Program-made: the position numbers and the translations under genes | Part shown: positions 1 to 7,715 of the stretch, piece by piece | How positions within the stretch are numbered: the stretch's first letter is position 1 | How the letters are laid out: each line of letters opens with the position of its first letter | NCBI RefSeq assembly: GCF_043555835.1 | Contig: NZ_JBIGHV010000003.1 | Span: forward strand, 62,001 to 126,000 | Direction of reading: 5' to 3' | DNA from: Pelomonas parva | GTDB taxonomy: Bacteria; Pseudomonadota; Gammaproteobacteria; Burkholderiales; Burkholderiaceae_C | Length of the DNA stretch: 64,000 nt | Notes under the pieces: model-generated | The model's input: the letters and a program-made list of their open reading frames with translations, nothing else | The model's database searches: none | What the model was told of the DNA's origin: nothing

Positions 1-454
1 CGCCCGCCTGCACCGCCAGCTCGTCGTGATGCCGCTGCTCATCGGCCACGATGGCTTCGATGGCTTGCACGGCGGCTGGGTCCGAGGCCTGGAGTCGAGC
101 GATCTGCTCCTTCAGATGACGCAGAACCACGCGCTCGACCGCCACCGTCGTGGCGGCGATGGCCGCATGGCCCAGCAAACCCGTCACCAACCCCAGAACG
201 TAGCCACCGAGCGCGCACAGCGCATAGCTGCGGCAACGCGGCCGGCCGCGCCGCTGCAGTTCTGCCCAGAAGATGGAACGATGCCTTTCCTCGTGCGACC
301 TGAACTCGTTGAGCTCCGCGACGAGAGCCGGCGCTGTCAGCCGGGCCACGGCGGCCTGCGCCAAGTAGATGTGGACCGCGCCGTTCTCGCCCGCATGGTT
401 GACCTTGAGGATGCGGGCGCCGAGGTCGGTGTCGGTCAAGGTGGCCGCCAGCAT
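1..454 (-). CDS. coq7: COQ7-family demethoxyubiquinone hydroxylase (partial, runs off window)
   Basis: Di-iron hydroxylase of the COQ7 family, expected to hydroxylate demethoxyubiquinone late in ubiquinone synthesis at the inner membrane. It was found by translating the minus strand; only the first 151 residues lie in the window. All six expected carboxylate/histidine iron ligands are visible: Glu23 in VNHAGENGA, Glu55/His58 in HEERH, Glu107 in AVERVV, and Glu139/His142 in DEQRHHDEL. A hydrophobic stretch at about residues 77-104 fits the membrane-binding helix region. The ATG at 454 is 13 bases beyond the lemA stop, so it is probably the third gene of queC-lemA-coq7. The C-terminus is outside the window. 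Family assignment is firm; substrate is inferred from the family. Confidence 0.85.
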   Translation of the reverse strand, partial: MLAATLTDTDLGARILKVNHAGENGAVHIYLAQAAVARLTAPALVAELNEFRSHEERHRSIFWAELQRRGRPRCRSYALCALGGYVLGLVTGLLGHAAIAATTVAVERVVLRHLKEQIARLQASDPAAVQAIEAIVADEQRHHDELAVQAG

Positions 455-467
455 CCCCGTTCGGCGC

Positions 468-1013
468 TCAAAGCGACCGCGCCTCGCGGAACCCGTACAG
501 GTTGGCCAGCACCCGCGTCGGGAACTGCTGCAGCGCCTCGTTGTACTGGCCCACGGCCTGGTTGAAGACCTGGCGGGTGAAGGCGCGCTGACGTTCGATG
601 AGCTTCAGCTCGCTGACCAGCGCGTCAATCTCCGCCTCGCTGCGCAGCTCGGCCTGGTGGTCCAGCAGCGACAGCAGGCGCGTCAAGGCCGCCGCGTGCA
701 ACGCGCTGGCCACGGCCAGGCCGCCGGCCGGGTCGGGCGCCCAGGGCTTGCCGCGCGCCGCCTGCACCGCCGATTGCGACTCGGCCTGGGCGCTGGTCAG
801 CGCATCGAACGTCGCCTGCTCGCTGGGCAGGCGCGGCGCCACGGCGGCCAGCAGCTTGTCGCAGACCTCGGCGCGTTCCTTCAGATGGGCATCCAGCTGC
901 GTGAAGGCCTCGCCGATGGCATTGCGCAGCGACATCAGGCGGTTGTAGGCGCCGATGCACCAGAAGAACAGCAGCGCCGCCGCCGCGACGCCACCCCATT
1001 GCCAGGCGGTCAT
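468..1013 (-). CDS. lemA: LemA family protein
   Basis: Membrane-anchored LemA-family protein of 181 residues; the molecular role of the family is unclear. One N-terminal membrane segment (about residues 5-19, rich in Ala/Leu/Phe) is followed by the family signature YNRLMSLRNAIGEAFTQLDAHLKER. The rest is a helical domain ending in QVFNQAVGQYNEALQQFP and then NLYGF, as is typical. The ATG at 1013 is preferred over upstream starts because it overlaps the queC stop (ATGA), implying translational coupling, and puts the membrane segment at the N-terminus. Neighbours are queC upstream and a COQ7 gene downstream. Confidence 0.88.
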   Translation of the reverse strand: MTAWQWGGVAAAALLFFWCIGAYNRLMSLRNAIGEAFTQLDAHLKERAEVCDKLLAAVAPRLPSEQATFDALTSAQAESQSAVQAARGKPWAPDPAGGLAVASALHAAALTRLLSLLDHQAELRSEAEIDALVSELKLIERQRAFTRQVFNQAVGQYNEALQQFPTRVLANLYGFREARSL

Positions 1014-1723
1014 GCCTGTTCCCGGTACTGCGCAAACCCACGCGCGCGCAGTTCGCAGGCCGGGCAGTGGCCGCAGCCATGCCCCCACGGGTGCAGTTCG
1101 CCACGCTCGCCGAGGTAGCAGGTGTGGGTCTCTTCAACGACCAGCTTCACCAGCGCCTCGCCACCCAGGCCCTCGGCCAGGCGCCAGGTGGCGGCCTTGT
1201 CGATGAACATCAGCGGTGTCTCCAGCGTCATGGGCGTGTCCAGGCCCAGGCTGAGCGCGACCTGCAAGGCCTTCAGCGTGTTGTCGCGGCAGTCCGGGTA
1301 GCCGGAGAAGTCGGTCTCGCACATGCCGCCCACCAGCACGCTCGCGCCACGGCGGTAGGCCAGCGTCGCGGCGAAGGTCAGGAACAGCAGGTTGCGGCCG
1401 GGCACGAAGGTGTTGGGCAGGCCGTTGGCCTGCAGCTCGATCTCGCGCTCACTGGTCAGCGCCGTGTCGCTGATCTGGCCCAGCAGGCTCAGGTCCAGCA
1501 GATGGTCGGCGCCGAGCTTGCCGGCCCAGTGCGGGAACTGCTGCGCGATCTCCGCACGCACGGTGTTGCGGCAGTCCAGCTCGATGCGGTGGCGCTGGCC
1601 GTAGTCGAAGGCCAGCGTCTCGACCTCGGCATAACGGTCCAGTGCCCAGGCCAGGCAGGTAGTGGAGTCCTGGCCACCGGAGAACAGGACGAGGGCTTTT
1701 CGGGAGACGGCTGCGGGGTTCAC
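1010..1723 (-). CDS. queC: 7-cyano-7-deazaguanine synthase QueC
   Basis: ATP-dependent conversion of 7-carboxy-7-deazaguanine to preQ0 in the cytoplasm, on the way to queuosine in tRNA. The protein has 237 residues, normal for the family. The PP-loop ATP motif SGGQDS is at residues 15-20. The C-terminal zinc site is Cys202 with Cys217, Cys220 and Cys223 in GCGHCPAC. FVPGRNLLFLTFA and GGMCETDFSGYPDCR are conserved QueC segments. The start is GTG. Its last 4 bases overlap the lemA ATG. No other queuosine gene is seen in the window. Confidence 0.97.
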   Translation of the reverse strand: MNPAAVSRKALVLFSGGQDSTTCLAWALDRYAEVETLAFDYGQRHRIELDCRNTVRAEIAQQFPHWAGKLGADHLLDLSLLGQISDTALTSEREIELQANGLPNTFVPGRNLLFLTFAATLAYRRGASVLVGGMCETDFSGYPDCRDNTLKALQVALSLGLDTPMTLETPLMFIDKAATWRLAEGLGGEALVKLVVEETHTCYLGERGELHPWGHGCGHCPACELRARGFAQYREQA

Positions 1724-1733
1724 GGCGGGCAGT

Positions 1734-2927
1734 TTAGGTGGGCGAGACCAGGCGCAATTGGGGGTGGCTCTCCAGCAGCTCGCCGGCCGCCGTCAGCGCC
1801 AGCGCGTCGGCGGCGGTCAGGCCGGCCCAGCGCAGGCGCACGGCCAGCACCTCGCGCGGCAGCAGCGCGCGGTCGAGCTGCCACTGCTGGCCGTGGCGCG
1901 TCAGGCCCGGTGCGTCGCCGACCTGCACGATGACCTCCTCGCTCGCCTGCACGCGCAGCGTCAGCGCGGTGATGGGGCAGTAGCTGACGACGATGTCTCG
2001 GTCGGCCAGGTTGAGCAGCATCTGCTCGCGCCACTCGAACTGGCAGCGCGGCTGGCGGCCGGGTGCGGCGCGGGCCAGTTGCAGCAGCAGGCGCTGCACC
2101 TCCACGGGCTGCTCCGGCGCCAGCTCGCAGATGATGAAGCCGCGCGCCTCGTCCAGCCGGCGCTGCAGGGCCAGCGGCCATTCATGGCGCAGGCGGCCGC
2201 GCGCGTCGAACTGCCGCAGCGTCAGCTCGGCCGACACGAAGCGCGCCCATTCGTACCACTCGTAGGCGCAGCCCGGCTGGTGCGCTCGCTCGTAGGCCAC
2301 GGTCTTGACGGGCACGTAGCGCGTCACTCGCTCCAGCGCCAGGCGCGGCCGGCCATGCGCGTCCACCACACGGCGCAGCTGGCGGTACTCACGCTCGAAG
2401 GCGTCGAACACCCAGGGCTGGGCGGCGCTCTCGTGTGCCTTCAGCAGCAGCGCCTCGATGGCGGGCAGGGACTGCACGACCGGCGCCTCGCGCAGCGCGC
2501 CGGTGACGGCATGCAGGCGGCCGGTCTCGGCGCCGCCGATGTCGTCCAGCCGCAGCCCCGGCCGTGCCAGCGCGACCTTGAAGAAGCTCAGCAGCGCCTG
2601 GCCCAGCCGCCAGTCCAGCGGCTGGCCGGCGCGCAGCTTGCGCAGCACGCGCGGCGCGGCGGCACCGGCCTCGCCCAGCCGCGCCGCCTCGGCCTGCAGC
2701 GCGGCCAGGTGCAGCGGCCAGCCGGCGGCGTCCACGGCCAGCCCGGCGGCCGGCTGCGCGGCGTCGACAAAGGCCTTCAGCAGGCAATGCAGCCGCGCAC
2801 GCGCGACGGCAGGCGTCTCGGCACTGGCCTGCGCGGCATCGTCCAGCAGGCGCTGCACGAGGGCGGCGTCGAAGGCCACCGTGCGGCGCCGGCGGCGGGC
2901 CGGGGTGGCGGGCGTGGACGAAGGCAT
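1734..2927 (-). CDS. Unrecognised protein of 397 residues
   Basis: I do not recognise this protein. It is cytoplasmic in appearance: no signal peptide and no membrane segment. The N-terminus is basic (PARRRRRTVAF). An Ala/Leu/Arg-rich helical half (about residues 15-175) is followed by a half richer in beta strands with aromatic patches (CAYEWYEWARF, RCQFEWREQML, DIVVSYCPITALTLRV). The ATG at 2927 was chosen because residues upstream of it look non-coding (proline/glycine-rich, no homology cue). The stop is 10 bases before the queC start, so it may lead the queC-lemA-coq7 transcript. Strong third-position GC bias supports it being a real gene. Confidence 0.7.
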   Translation of the reverse strand: MPSSTPATPARRRRRTVAFDAALVQRLLDDAAQASAETPAVARARLHCLLKAFVDAAQPAAGLAVDAAGWPLHLAALQAEAARLGEAGAAAPRVLRKLRAGQPLDWRLGQALLSFFKVALARPGLRLDDIGGAETGRLHAVTGALREAPVVQSLPAIEALLLKAHESAAQPWVFDAFEREYRQLRRVVDAHGRPRLALERVTRYVPVKTVAYERAHQPGCAYEWYEWARFVSAELTLRQFDARGRLRHEWPLALQRRLDEARGFIICELAPEQPVEVQRLLLQLARAAPGRQPRCQFEWREQMLLNLADRDIVVSYCPITALTLRVQASEEVIVQVGDAPGLTRHGQQWQLDRALLPREVLAVRLRWAGLTAADALALTAAGELLESHPQLRLVSPT

Positions 2928-3098
2928 GACGGTTGTTCCCCCTGCTTGAGGTCGGCATGGCGGTGCGCCGACCGGCTTAAGCCCCGCCCTAAGCACTTAA
3001 GTCGACGGCATCGTCGACGCGCGCCCGGGCACAGTGACCGCGAGCCATCCTGCCCTAAACCTAAGGCGGCCGTCACCCGCCGACGAGGAAACCCCCGC

Positions 3099-3803
3099 AT
3101 GCCTTTGCGCCCAGCCATCCGAGCCGCCCTGTTCCTGGCGGTCGGTATCTCGACAACCGCCAGCGCCCAGTCCTTCCTGGAGCGGCTCAGGGCGGCTGCG
3201 GCCGCCGCTGCGTCCCAGCCCGCCTCGCAGGCCGGCGCCCAACCCGGCGCACCCGCCGCGAACGACCCCACGCTGGCCGCCAACCCGCTGGCCGGCACGG
3301 AGCTGGACAAGATCTTCCAGAAGAAGCCCATCACCAACTCCAACCAGCCCGAGCGCTGGCCGCGCGTGGCCGTGACGGTGAAGTCCGCCAGCACGGGCGT
3401 GTTCGGCATCCAGGGCCAGCGCGGCCTGGGCAATGCGGACTGCATGGTCTTCGACGCCAAGCTGTGGCGCAGCGCCAAAGACAGCAAGAGCTTCGAGAAC
3501 CTGCGCCTGTGCACACCGGCCGTGGAGACGCTGTCCAAGGGCGTGGCCTACCGCACGCTGGAGCTGTTCCCGCGCTACAGCGTGCCGCGCGGCGAGAACA
3601 GCACGGCCAACCAGCGCACCGACGGGCCCAACCAGCCCTTCTACCTGTTCCCGCAGGACATCAAGTCCCAGCAGCAATGGGTCATGGGCCCGTGGAACAA
3701 CAAGTTCTTCCTTGGTGCGCTGTTCGTCGCGCTGGGCTACGACTGGGACAACGACTTCGACCGCCGGCTGTGGGTGGTCAGCGTGCCGCCGGCGGCGAGC
3801 TGA
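3099..3803 (+). CDS. Exported protein of unknown function
   Basis: A 234-residue protein with a clear Sec signal peptide (AIRAALFLAVGISTTASAQS, cleavage after ASA near residue 24). A low-complexity Ala/Gln/Pro linker (about residues 32-60) precedes a compact C-terminal domain. That domain contains WPRVAVTVKSASTGVFG, NADCMVFDAKLW, FENLRLCTPAVETL and a Trp-rich end (WVMGPWNNKFF, YDWDNDFDRRLWVV). Two cysteines (NADC, RLCTP) could form a disulfide. It is divergent from the gene on its left and 52 bases ahead of the DUF4139 gene. I recognise no family. Confidence 0.75.
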   Translation: MPLRPAIRAALFLAVGISTTASAQSFLERLRAAAAAAASQPASQAGAQPGAPAANDPTLAANPLAGTELDKIFQKKPITNSNQPERWPRVAVTVKSASTGVFGIQGQRGLGNADCMVFDAKLWRSAKDSKSFENLRLCTPAVETLSKGVAYRTLELFPRYSVPRGENSTANQRTDGPNQPFYLFPQDIKSQQQWVMGPWNNKFFLGALFVALGYDWDNDFDRRLWVVSVPPAAS

Positions 3804-3855
3804 GCCGGCGGTGCTAGCCTGCCGCCCTGTTGCATGGACACAGGAGCGGCGGGTG

Positions 3856-5439
3856 ATGAAGCAATGGAACCTCGAACGTGTGGCGCTGGCCGCTCTGCTG
3901 GTGCCAATGGCGGCGCTGGCGCAGTCGCGCATCGACGAAGTGCTGGTCTACCCCGGCGGTGCCCAGGTCACGCGGCTGGCCACGGCGGCGGCCGGCGCGC
4001 GGGAGCTGGTGCTGACCTGCCTGTCGGCCCGCTTCGACCCCGACTCGCTGCAGATCGAGGCGCCGGCCGGCGTCAACCTCGGGCCGGTGCAGATCGAGAC
4101 GCTGCCGCGCGAGCGCGCGCCGGAGTGCGCCAACAGCGCGCTGGACGAGAGCCTGCGCAAGCTGGAGGGTCAGCGCGACGTGCTGGCGGCTGAGTCGGCC
4201 GCGCTGGAGACCAGCCTGGGCTACCTGAAGGCGCTGGGCTCGGGCGAGGCGCGCTCGACCCCTGCCACGGGCATCGCCGCCACGGCGGACAGCATCCGCA
4301 AGACGGCGCACGAGGCGCTGCTGCGGCAGGCCCAGCTGCAACGCCAGCTGGCCGACCTGGACCAGCAGATCACGCCGCTCAAGGGCGAGCGCGACCGCGT
4401 GGCCGCCGCCAACCCGCAGTGGCGCAGCCTGCGCCTGCGGCTGTCCACCACGAAGGAGGCCGAGCTGAGGCTGAACTACCGCGTGGCACAAGCCGGCTGG
4501 GCGCCGAGCTATCGCGCGCTGCTCGACACGGCCAGCGGCGCGCTGAACCTGGAGCGGCTGGCCCAGGTGTCGCAGCAGAGCGGCGAGGACTGGAAGCACG
4601 TGAAGCTGCGGTTGTCGACGGCGCAGGCCTCGCAGAAGGTGGGCCAGAACCCGCCGTGGCCGTGGAAGCTGGACATCCGCCCGCCCGTGACTGGGGGCGT
4701 GGCGATGGCAGCGCGCGCCATGTCCGCCGCGCCGCCAATGCCCGCGCCAGCCATACAGTCCTCACGCGCGCTTGGCGAGCCCGAGCAGGAGCGCTTTGAC
4801 CTCAGCGTCTTCCAGGGCGCTTTCGCCACCGAGTTCGTGCTGCCGCTGCGCGTCAACATCGACAGCGGCACGCAGCGCGCCAGCCTGTCGCTGGGCAGCG
4901 AGAAGCTGCAGGCCAAGGTACTCGCCCGCGTGCAGCCGCAGAGCGAGGCGGCGGCCTATCTCGTCGCCGACGTGGCCAAGCCCACCGGCGCCTGGCCGCG
5001 TGGCGCCATGCAGTTGGTGCGCGACGGCGCGCTGGTGGGCAGCAGCACGCTCAATGTCGCCAGCGGCGAGGAGCGGCTGGAGCTGCCCTTCGGCCGCGAC
5101 GACACCGTGCGCGTGCAGACCGAGCCCGAGCAGCGCAACGCCGCCAACACCGGCTTCATCGGCACGCGTGCCGAGCATCGGTATGGCCGCGCGTGGGTCG
5201 TCGAGAACAAACACACGTTGGCAGTCACGTTGCAGTTCATCGAAGCCGCGCCGGTGGCGCAGCACGAGGACATCAAGGTGCAAGCCCAGTTCAGCCCGGC
5301 GCCGACGACGCAGGCCTGGCGCAAGCAGCCGGGGCTGGTGCTGTGGGAGCTGCCGCTGGCGGCAGGCGCCAGCCAGCGGTTCACGGCGGACTATGTGATC
5401 AGTGCGCCGAAGGAGGCGCAGGTGACGGGGTTGCGGTAG
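3856..5439 (+). CDS. DUF4139 / MuiA-like exported protein
   Basis: Member of the DUF4139 group (mucoidy-inhibitor MuiA-like), function unknown, 527 residues. Signal peptide at residues 1-22 ending in AALAQS. The N-terminal domain starts with the family-typical VYPGGAQVTR. A coiled-coil segment follows (about 95-185: LDESLRKLEGQRDVLAAES and later QAQLQRQLADLDQQI). The C-terminal beta-rich DUF4139 domain contains LRLNYRVAQAGWAPSYR, EDWKHVKLRLSTAQ and a final RFTADYVISAPKEAQVTGLR. The ATG at 3856 follows AGGAG by about 9 bases. Its last 64 bases recur, diverged, at 7180-7243 beyond hipBA. Confidence 0.85.
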   Translation: MKQWNLERVALAALLVPMAALAQSRIDEVLVYPGGAQVTRLATAAAGARELVLTCLSARFDPDSLQIEAPAGVNLGPVQIETLPRERAPECANSALDESLRKLEGQRDVLAAESAALETSLGYLKALGSGEARSTPATGIAATADSIRKTAHEALLRQAQLQRQLADLDQQITPLKGERDRVAAANPQWRSLRLRLSTTKEAELRLNYRVAQAGWAPSYRALLDTASGALNLERLAQVSQQSGEDWKHVKLRLSTAQASQKVGQNPPWPWKLDIRPPVTGGVAMAARAMSAAPPMPAPAIQSSRALGEPEQERFDLSVFQGAFATEFVLPLRVNIDSGTQRASLSLGSEKLQAKVLARVQPQSEAAAYLVADVAKPTGAWPRGAMQLVRDGALVGSSTLNVASGEERLELPFGRDDTVRVQTEPEQRNAANTGFIGTRAEHRYGRAWVVENKHTLAVTLQFIEAAPVAQHEDIKVQAQFSPAPTTQAWRKQPGLVLWELPLAAGASQRFTADYVISAPKEAQVTGLR

Positions 5440-5457
5440 GGCGGGTCGCGACCCGCC
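5440..5457. terminator. Perfect GC palindrome after DUF4139 gene
   Basis: An 18-base perfect palindrome (GGCGGGTCG/CGACCCGCC) starts immediately after the TAG of the DUF4139 gene. It would form a strong hairpin but lacks a following T-run, so it is either a factor-dependent or weak terminator or a junction feature of the hipBA segment. Confidence 0.45.
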
Positions 5458-5477
5458 GACCGCCTGAGAATTTGCCT

Positions 5478-5558
5478 TATTTGCTATAGTGAAAGCACAA
5501 TCCATCCTGTCATTAACAATGACATTGGATATAAATCGCATACCATCAATAGCAAATA
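5478..5558 (+). promoter_or_regulatory. hipBA promoter with nested palindromic operators
   Basis: This is an AT-rich island in a GC-rich genome. An outer inverted repeat of 10 bases, TATTTGCTAT (5478-5487) and ATAGCAAATA (5549-5558), surrounds an inner perfect 7-base inverted repeat, TGTCATT-AAC-AATGACA (5508-5524). The two repeats are almost concentric. A plausible sigma70 promoter lies between them: CTGTCA (5507-5512), 17 bases, TATAAA (5530-5535), about 30 bases before the hipB ATG. The arrangement fits autorepression by HipB with or without HipA, as known for hipBA operons. The binding itself is inferred. Confidence 0.7.
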
Positions 5559-5564
5559 CGGCAT

Positions 5565-5843
5565 ATGAACAGCCTGCACTCACTTGGCCAAGCCGTGGCG
5601 CGCCTCCGGCAGGAGCGCGGCATGACGCAGAAGCAGCTTGCCGCCCTCTGCGGCCTCGGGCAGTCGACGCTGGCCCGCTTCGAGACCGGCGGCGTGGCGG
5701 AGTTCGGCTCGCGCAAACTGCTGCGGCTGTTGGAGGTCATGGGGCATGAGCTGTCGTTCACACCCAGGAGCAGCAGCTTCACCCTGGACGACGCGTTGGC
5801 AGAACGGCAACGGCAAGCATCTGGCGCCGCCCTCACGCGATAG
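5565..5843 (+). CDS. hipB: HipB-like antitoxin, XRE-family HTH
   Basis: Small DNA-binding antitoxin of 92 residues that should neutralise the downstream HipA kinase and repress the operon. The helix-turn-helix spans about residues 8-60: LGQAVARLRQERGMTQKQLA, then GLGQSTLARFETG, then LLRLLEVMGHELSF. A short C-terminal tail (ALAERQRQASGAALTR) may be the flexible degron-like end common in HipB. Twelve bases separate its stop from the hipA start. It is preceded by a strongly palindromic promoter region. Confidence 0.92.
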   Translation: MNSLHSLGQAVARLRQERGMTQKQLAALCGLGQSTLARFETGGVAEFGSRKLLRLLEVMGHELSFTPRSSSFTLDDALAERQRQASGAALTR

Positions 5844-5855
5844 CCGCGCGGCGCC

Positions 5856-7175
5856 ATGAAGCTGCACGTCCACGTCCACGACCAGCCCGTCGCCACGCTG
5901 GAGTCGACCGACGGCTTCCGGCATGTGATGAGCTACCACCCCGACGTGGCCGCCGAGCAGTTCGTCTCGCTGCTGATGCCGGTGCGGACGGAGTCTTATG
6001 CCTACCCGGAACTGCATCCGCTGTTCCGCATGAATCTGCCCGAGGGCTTCCTGCTATCCATCCTGCAGGAGCAGCTCGGCCCCCATGTCGGCGCCTCCCC
6101 GCTGAACCTGCTGGCGGTCGTCGGGCGCAATGCCATCGGGCGAGTCAAGGTCACCACGCCGGGCGCGGACCCGACCCAGCCACCGCTGCCGTTCGACCTG
6201 AACGGCCTGCTGCGCGGCGACAACTCCGAGGCTGCCTTCGTCGACCTGGTGCGCCGCCATGCCGCCTCCGGCGTGTCGGGCGTGGTGCCCAAGTTCCTGT
6301 CGCCGAACACGCTGGGCCAGCACGGCAAGGGCACGCTGGCCACCGAGCGCTACATCGTCAAGGGCACCACCTCGCGGCTGCCCGGCGTGGCGCTGAACGA
6401 GCACCTGTGCATGGCAGTGTCGCGCCAGGCCGGCATCCCGACGGCGGCCACCGAGGTCTCCGACGACGGCCAGGCCCTGGTCGTGCACCGCTTCGACTTC
6501 GAGGCCGACGGCACGACGCGCAAGGGCATGGAGGACCTGTGCAGCCTGCTCGCGCTGCGGCCGGAGCAGAAGTACGAATCAACCTGGGAGCGCGTCGCCG
6601 CCCGCATCAAGGACGTCACGCCCGCCGCGCAGCAGAACGCCGCGCTTTCGCGCCTGGCCGACCTGCTGCTGCTGACCTACGCGCTGCGCAACGCCGACTG
6701 CCACACCAAGAACATCGCCCTGCTCTACAGCTCGCGCGACGACATCGAACTGGCCCCTGTCTACGACATGCTGACCATCACGGTCTACGACGACTTCGCC
6801 AACAACCCGCCCGGCATGCCGGTCGACGGGCGCAGCACCTGGATGCCCGGCAAGGCGCTGGAGCGCTTTCTGCAAACGCGCTGCCATGTCATGCCGGCGC
6901 AGACCCGCGAGCGCGTCGAACGCATCTGCGAAGCCATCGTGCAGGTCACGCCGCAGGTCGTGGCAGCCGCGCAGCGCTACCCGGCGTTTCGGGAGACGGG
7001 CAAGCGCATGCTGCAGGCGTGGAATGACGGCATGAACAGTTTGCGGCTGCAGAAGGCGTGGAGCCTGCCGACGCTGGATGTGTCGATGGCGGGCGCTGGG
7101 TTTTCGGCGGCCAAGCCAGGCAAACCGGCGAAGGCCGAGAAGATCGGGCGGTCACCATTGCTGGGGCGGCGGTGA
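5856..7175 (+). CDS. hipA: HipA-family serine/threonine kinase toxin
   Basis: Type II toxin of 439 residues. Characterised HipA kinases phosphorylate aminoacyl-tRNA synthetases (GltX in E. coli) and induce dormancy; the target here is unknown. The N-subdomain opens HVHDQPVATLES and contains LFRMNLPEGFLLSIL. A kinase lysine candidate lies in ERYIVKG. The catalytic loop is RNADCHTKNIALLY (around residue 280, Asp then Lys-Asn) and the metal-binding segment is LAPVYDMLT. A glycine/serine-rich loop SGVSGVVPKFL could be the ejectable P-loop with its autophosphorylated serine. The C-terminal tail is basic and low in complexity. The pair is complete and looks intact. Confidence 0.92.
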   Translation: MKLHVHVHDQPVATLESTDGFRHVMSYHPDVAAEQFVSLLMPVRTESYAYPELHPLFRMNLPEGFLLSILQEQLGPHVGASPLNLLAVVGRNAIGRVKVTTPGADPTQPPLPFDLNGLLRGDNSEAAFVDLVRRHAASGVSGVVPKFLSPNTLGQHGKGTLATERYIVKGTTSRLPGVALNEHLCMAVSRQAGIPTAATEVSDDGQALVVHRFDFEADGTTRKGMEDLCSLLALRPEQKYESTWERVAARIKDVTPAAQQNAALSRLADLLLLTYALRNADCHTKNIALLYSSRDDIELAPVYDMLTITVYDDFANNPPGMPVDGRSTWMPGKALERFLQTRCHVMPAQTRERVERICEAIVQVTPQVVAAAQRYPAFRETGKRMLQAWNDGMNSLRLQKAWSLPTLDVSMAGAGFSAAKPGKPAKAEKIGRSPLLGRR

Positions 7176-7179
7176 ACCT

Positions 7180-7243
7180 GCGGTTCACCGCGGACCATGT
7201 GATCAGTGCGCCGAAGAAGGCACAGGTGGCGGGGCTCCGGTGA
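7180..7243 (+). pseudogene. Diverged duplicate of the DUF4139 gene 3' end
   Basis: These 64 bases match the last 64 bases of the DUF4139 gene (5376-5439) at 55 positions, in direct orientation and ending in a stop codon. In frame they read RFTADHVISAPKKAQVAGLR against RFTADYVISAPKEAQVTGLR, so three residues differ and several changes are silent. No other part of a DUF4139 gene is seen next to it. Together with the upstream copy it brackets the hipBA module. It overlaps the end of the ankyrin gene on the other strand. Confidence 0.85.
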
Positions 7244-7715
7244 CGGCGCGGGCAGCACTGTGCTGCGCAAGCCTGATGCGTTCCTTCACTGCCGACTCGC
7301 GCCCGCCAGCTTGGCCCGTTGTTTCCAGCGCGGTTTGTCCATCGCCGTTCTTCAGAAGCGGATCTGCGCCGGCAGCAAGCAGAAGAGTGACCGAATCAAG
7401 GTCCACCCAACTGGATGCGTTCATGAGTGGCGTGTAGCTGCCTTGGCCGCGATTGGCGTCGGCACCGGCTTTCAACAAGGTGCGAACAACCGCGATGCCG
7501 CCCTTGGGTCCGGTCGCCACGTGCAGCAGTGACTCACCCACCTCGTTCGTGGCGTTGGGACTGACGCCCTGCTTGAACAAGCGCTCCAAGCCGCCGGCGT
7601 CGTTCGCATACGCCGCTTCAAAGGCTCGCTCTTCCTTGGAAAGGCTGGTCGGTACGCCACAACCAGATGCGATCAGCGCGAGCACCATCGAAAGCAACAG
7701 AGCACAGCGCTTCAT
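7203..7715 (-). CDS. Ankyrin-repeat lipoprotein
   Basis: A 170-residue predicted lipoprotein: signal peptide with lipobox IASG-Cys at about residues 16-19, so lipid-anchored in the envelope. Ankyrin repeats cover about residues 28-140: AFEAAYANDAGGLERLFKQG, ESLLHVATGPKGG, VVRTLLKAGADANRG, YTPLMNAS, VTLLLAAGADPLLKNGDGQTALE. They probably mediate protein binding. The ATG overlaps the pectinesterase stop (ATGA), so the two are translated together. The last residues are read from the antisense of the duplicated DUF4139 end, suggesting the C-terminus was altered by that rearrangement. Confidence 0.82.
   Translation of the reverse strand: MKRCALLLSMVLALIASGCGVPTSLSKEERAFEAAYANDAGGLERLFKQGVSPNATNEVGESLLHVATGPKGGIAVVRTLLKAGADANRGQGSYTPLMNASSWVDLDSVTLLLAAGADPLLKNGDGQTALETTGQAGGRESAVKERIRLAQHSAARAVTGAPPPVPSSAH

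Noticed and set aside
5440..7180. hipBA as cargo of a transposon
   Set aside because: No transposase and no terminal inverted repeats; the only flanking repeat is the diverged 64-base gene end, which points to recombination or gene-end integration.
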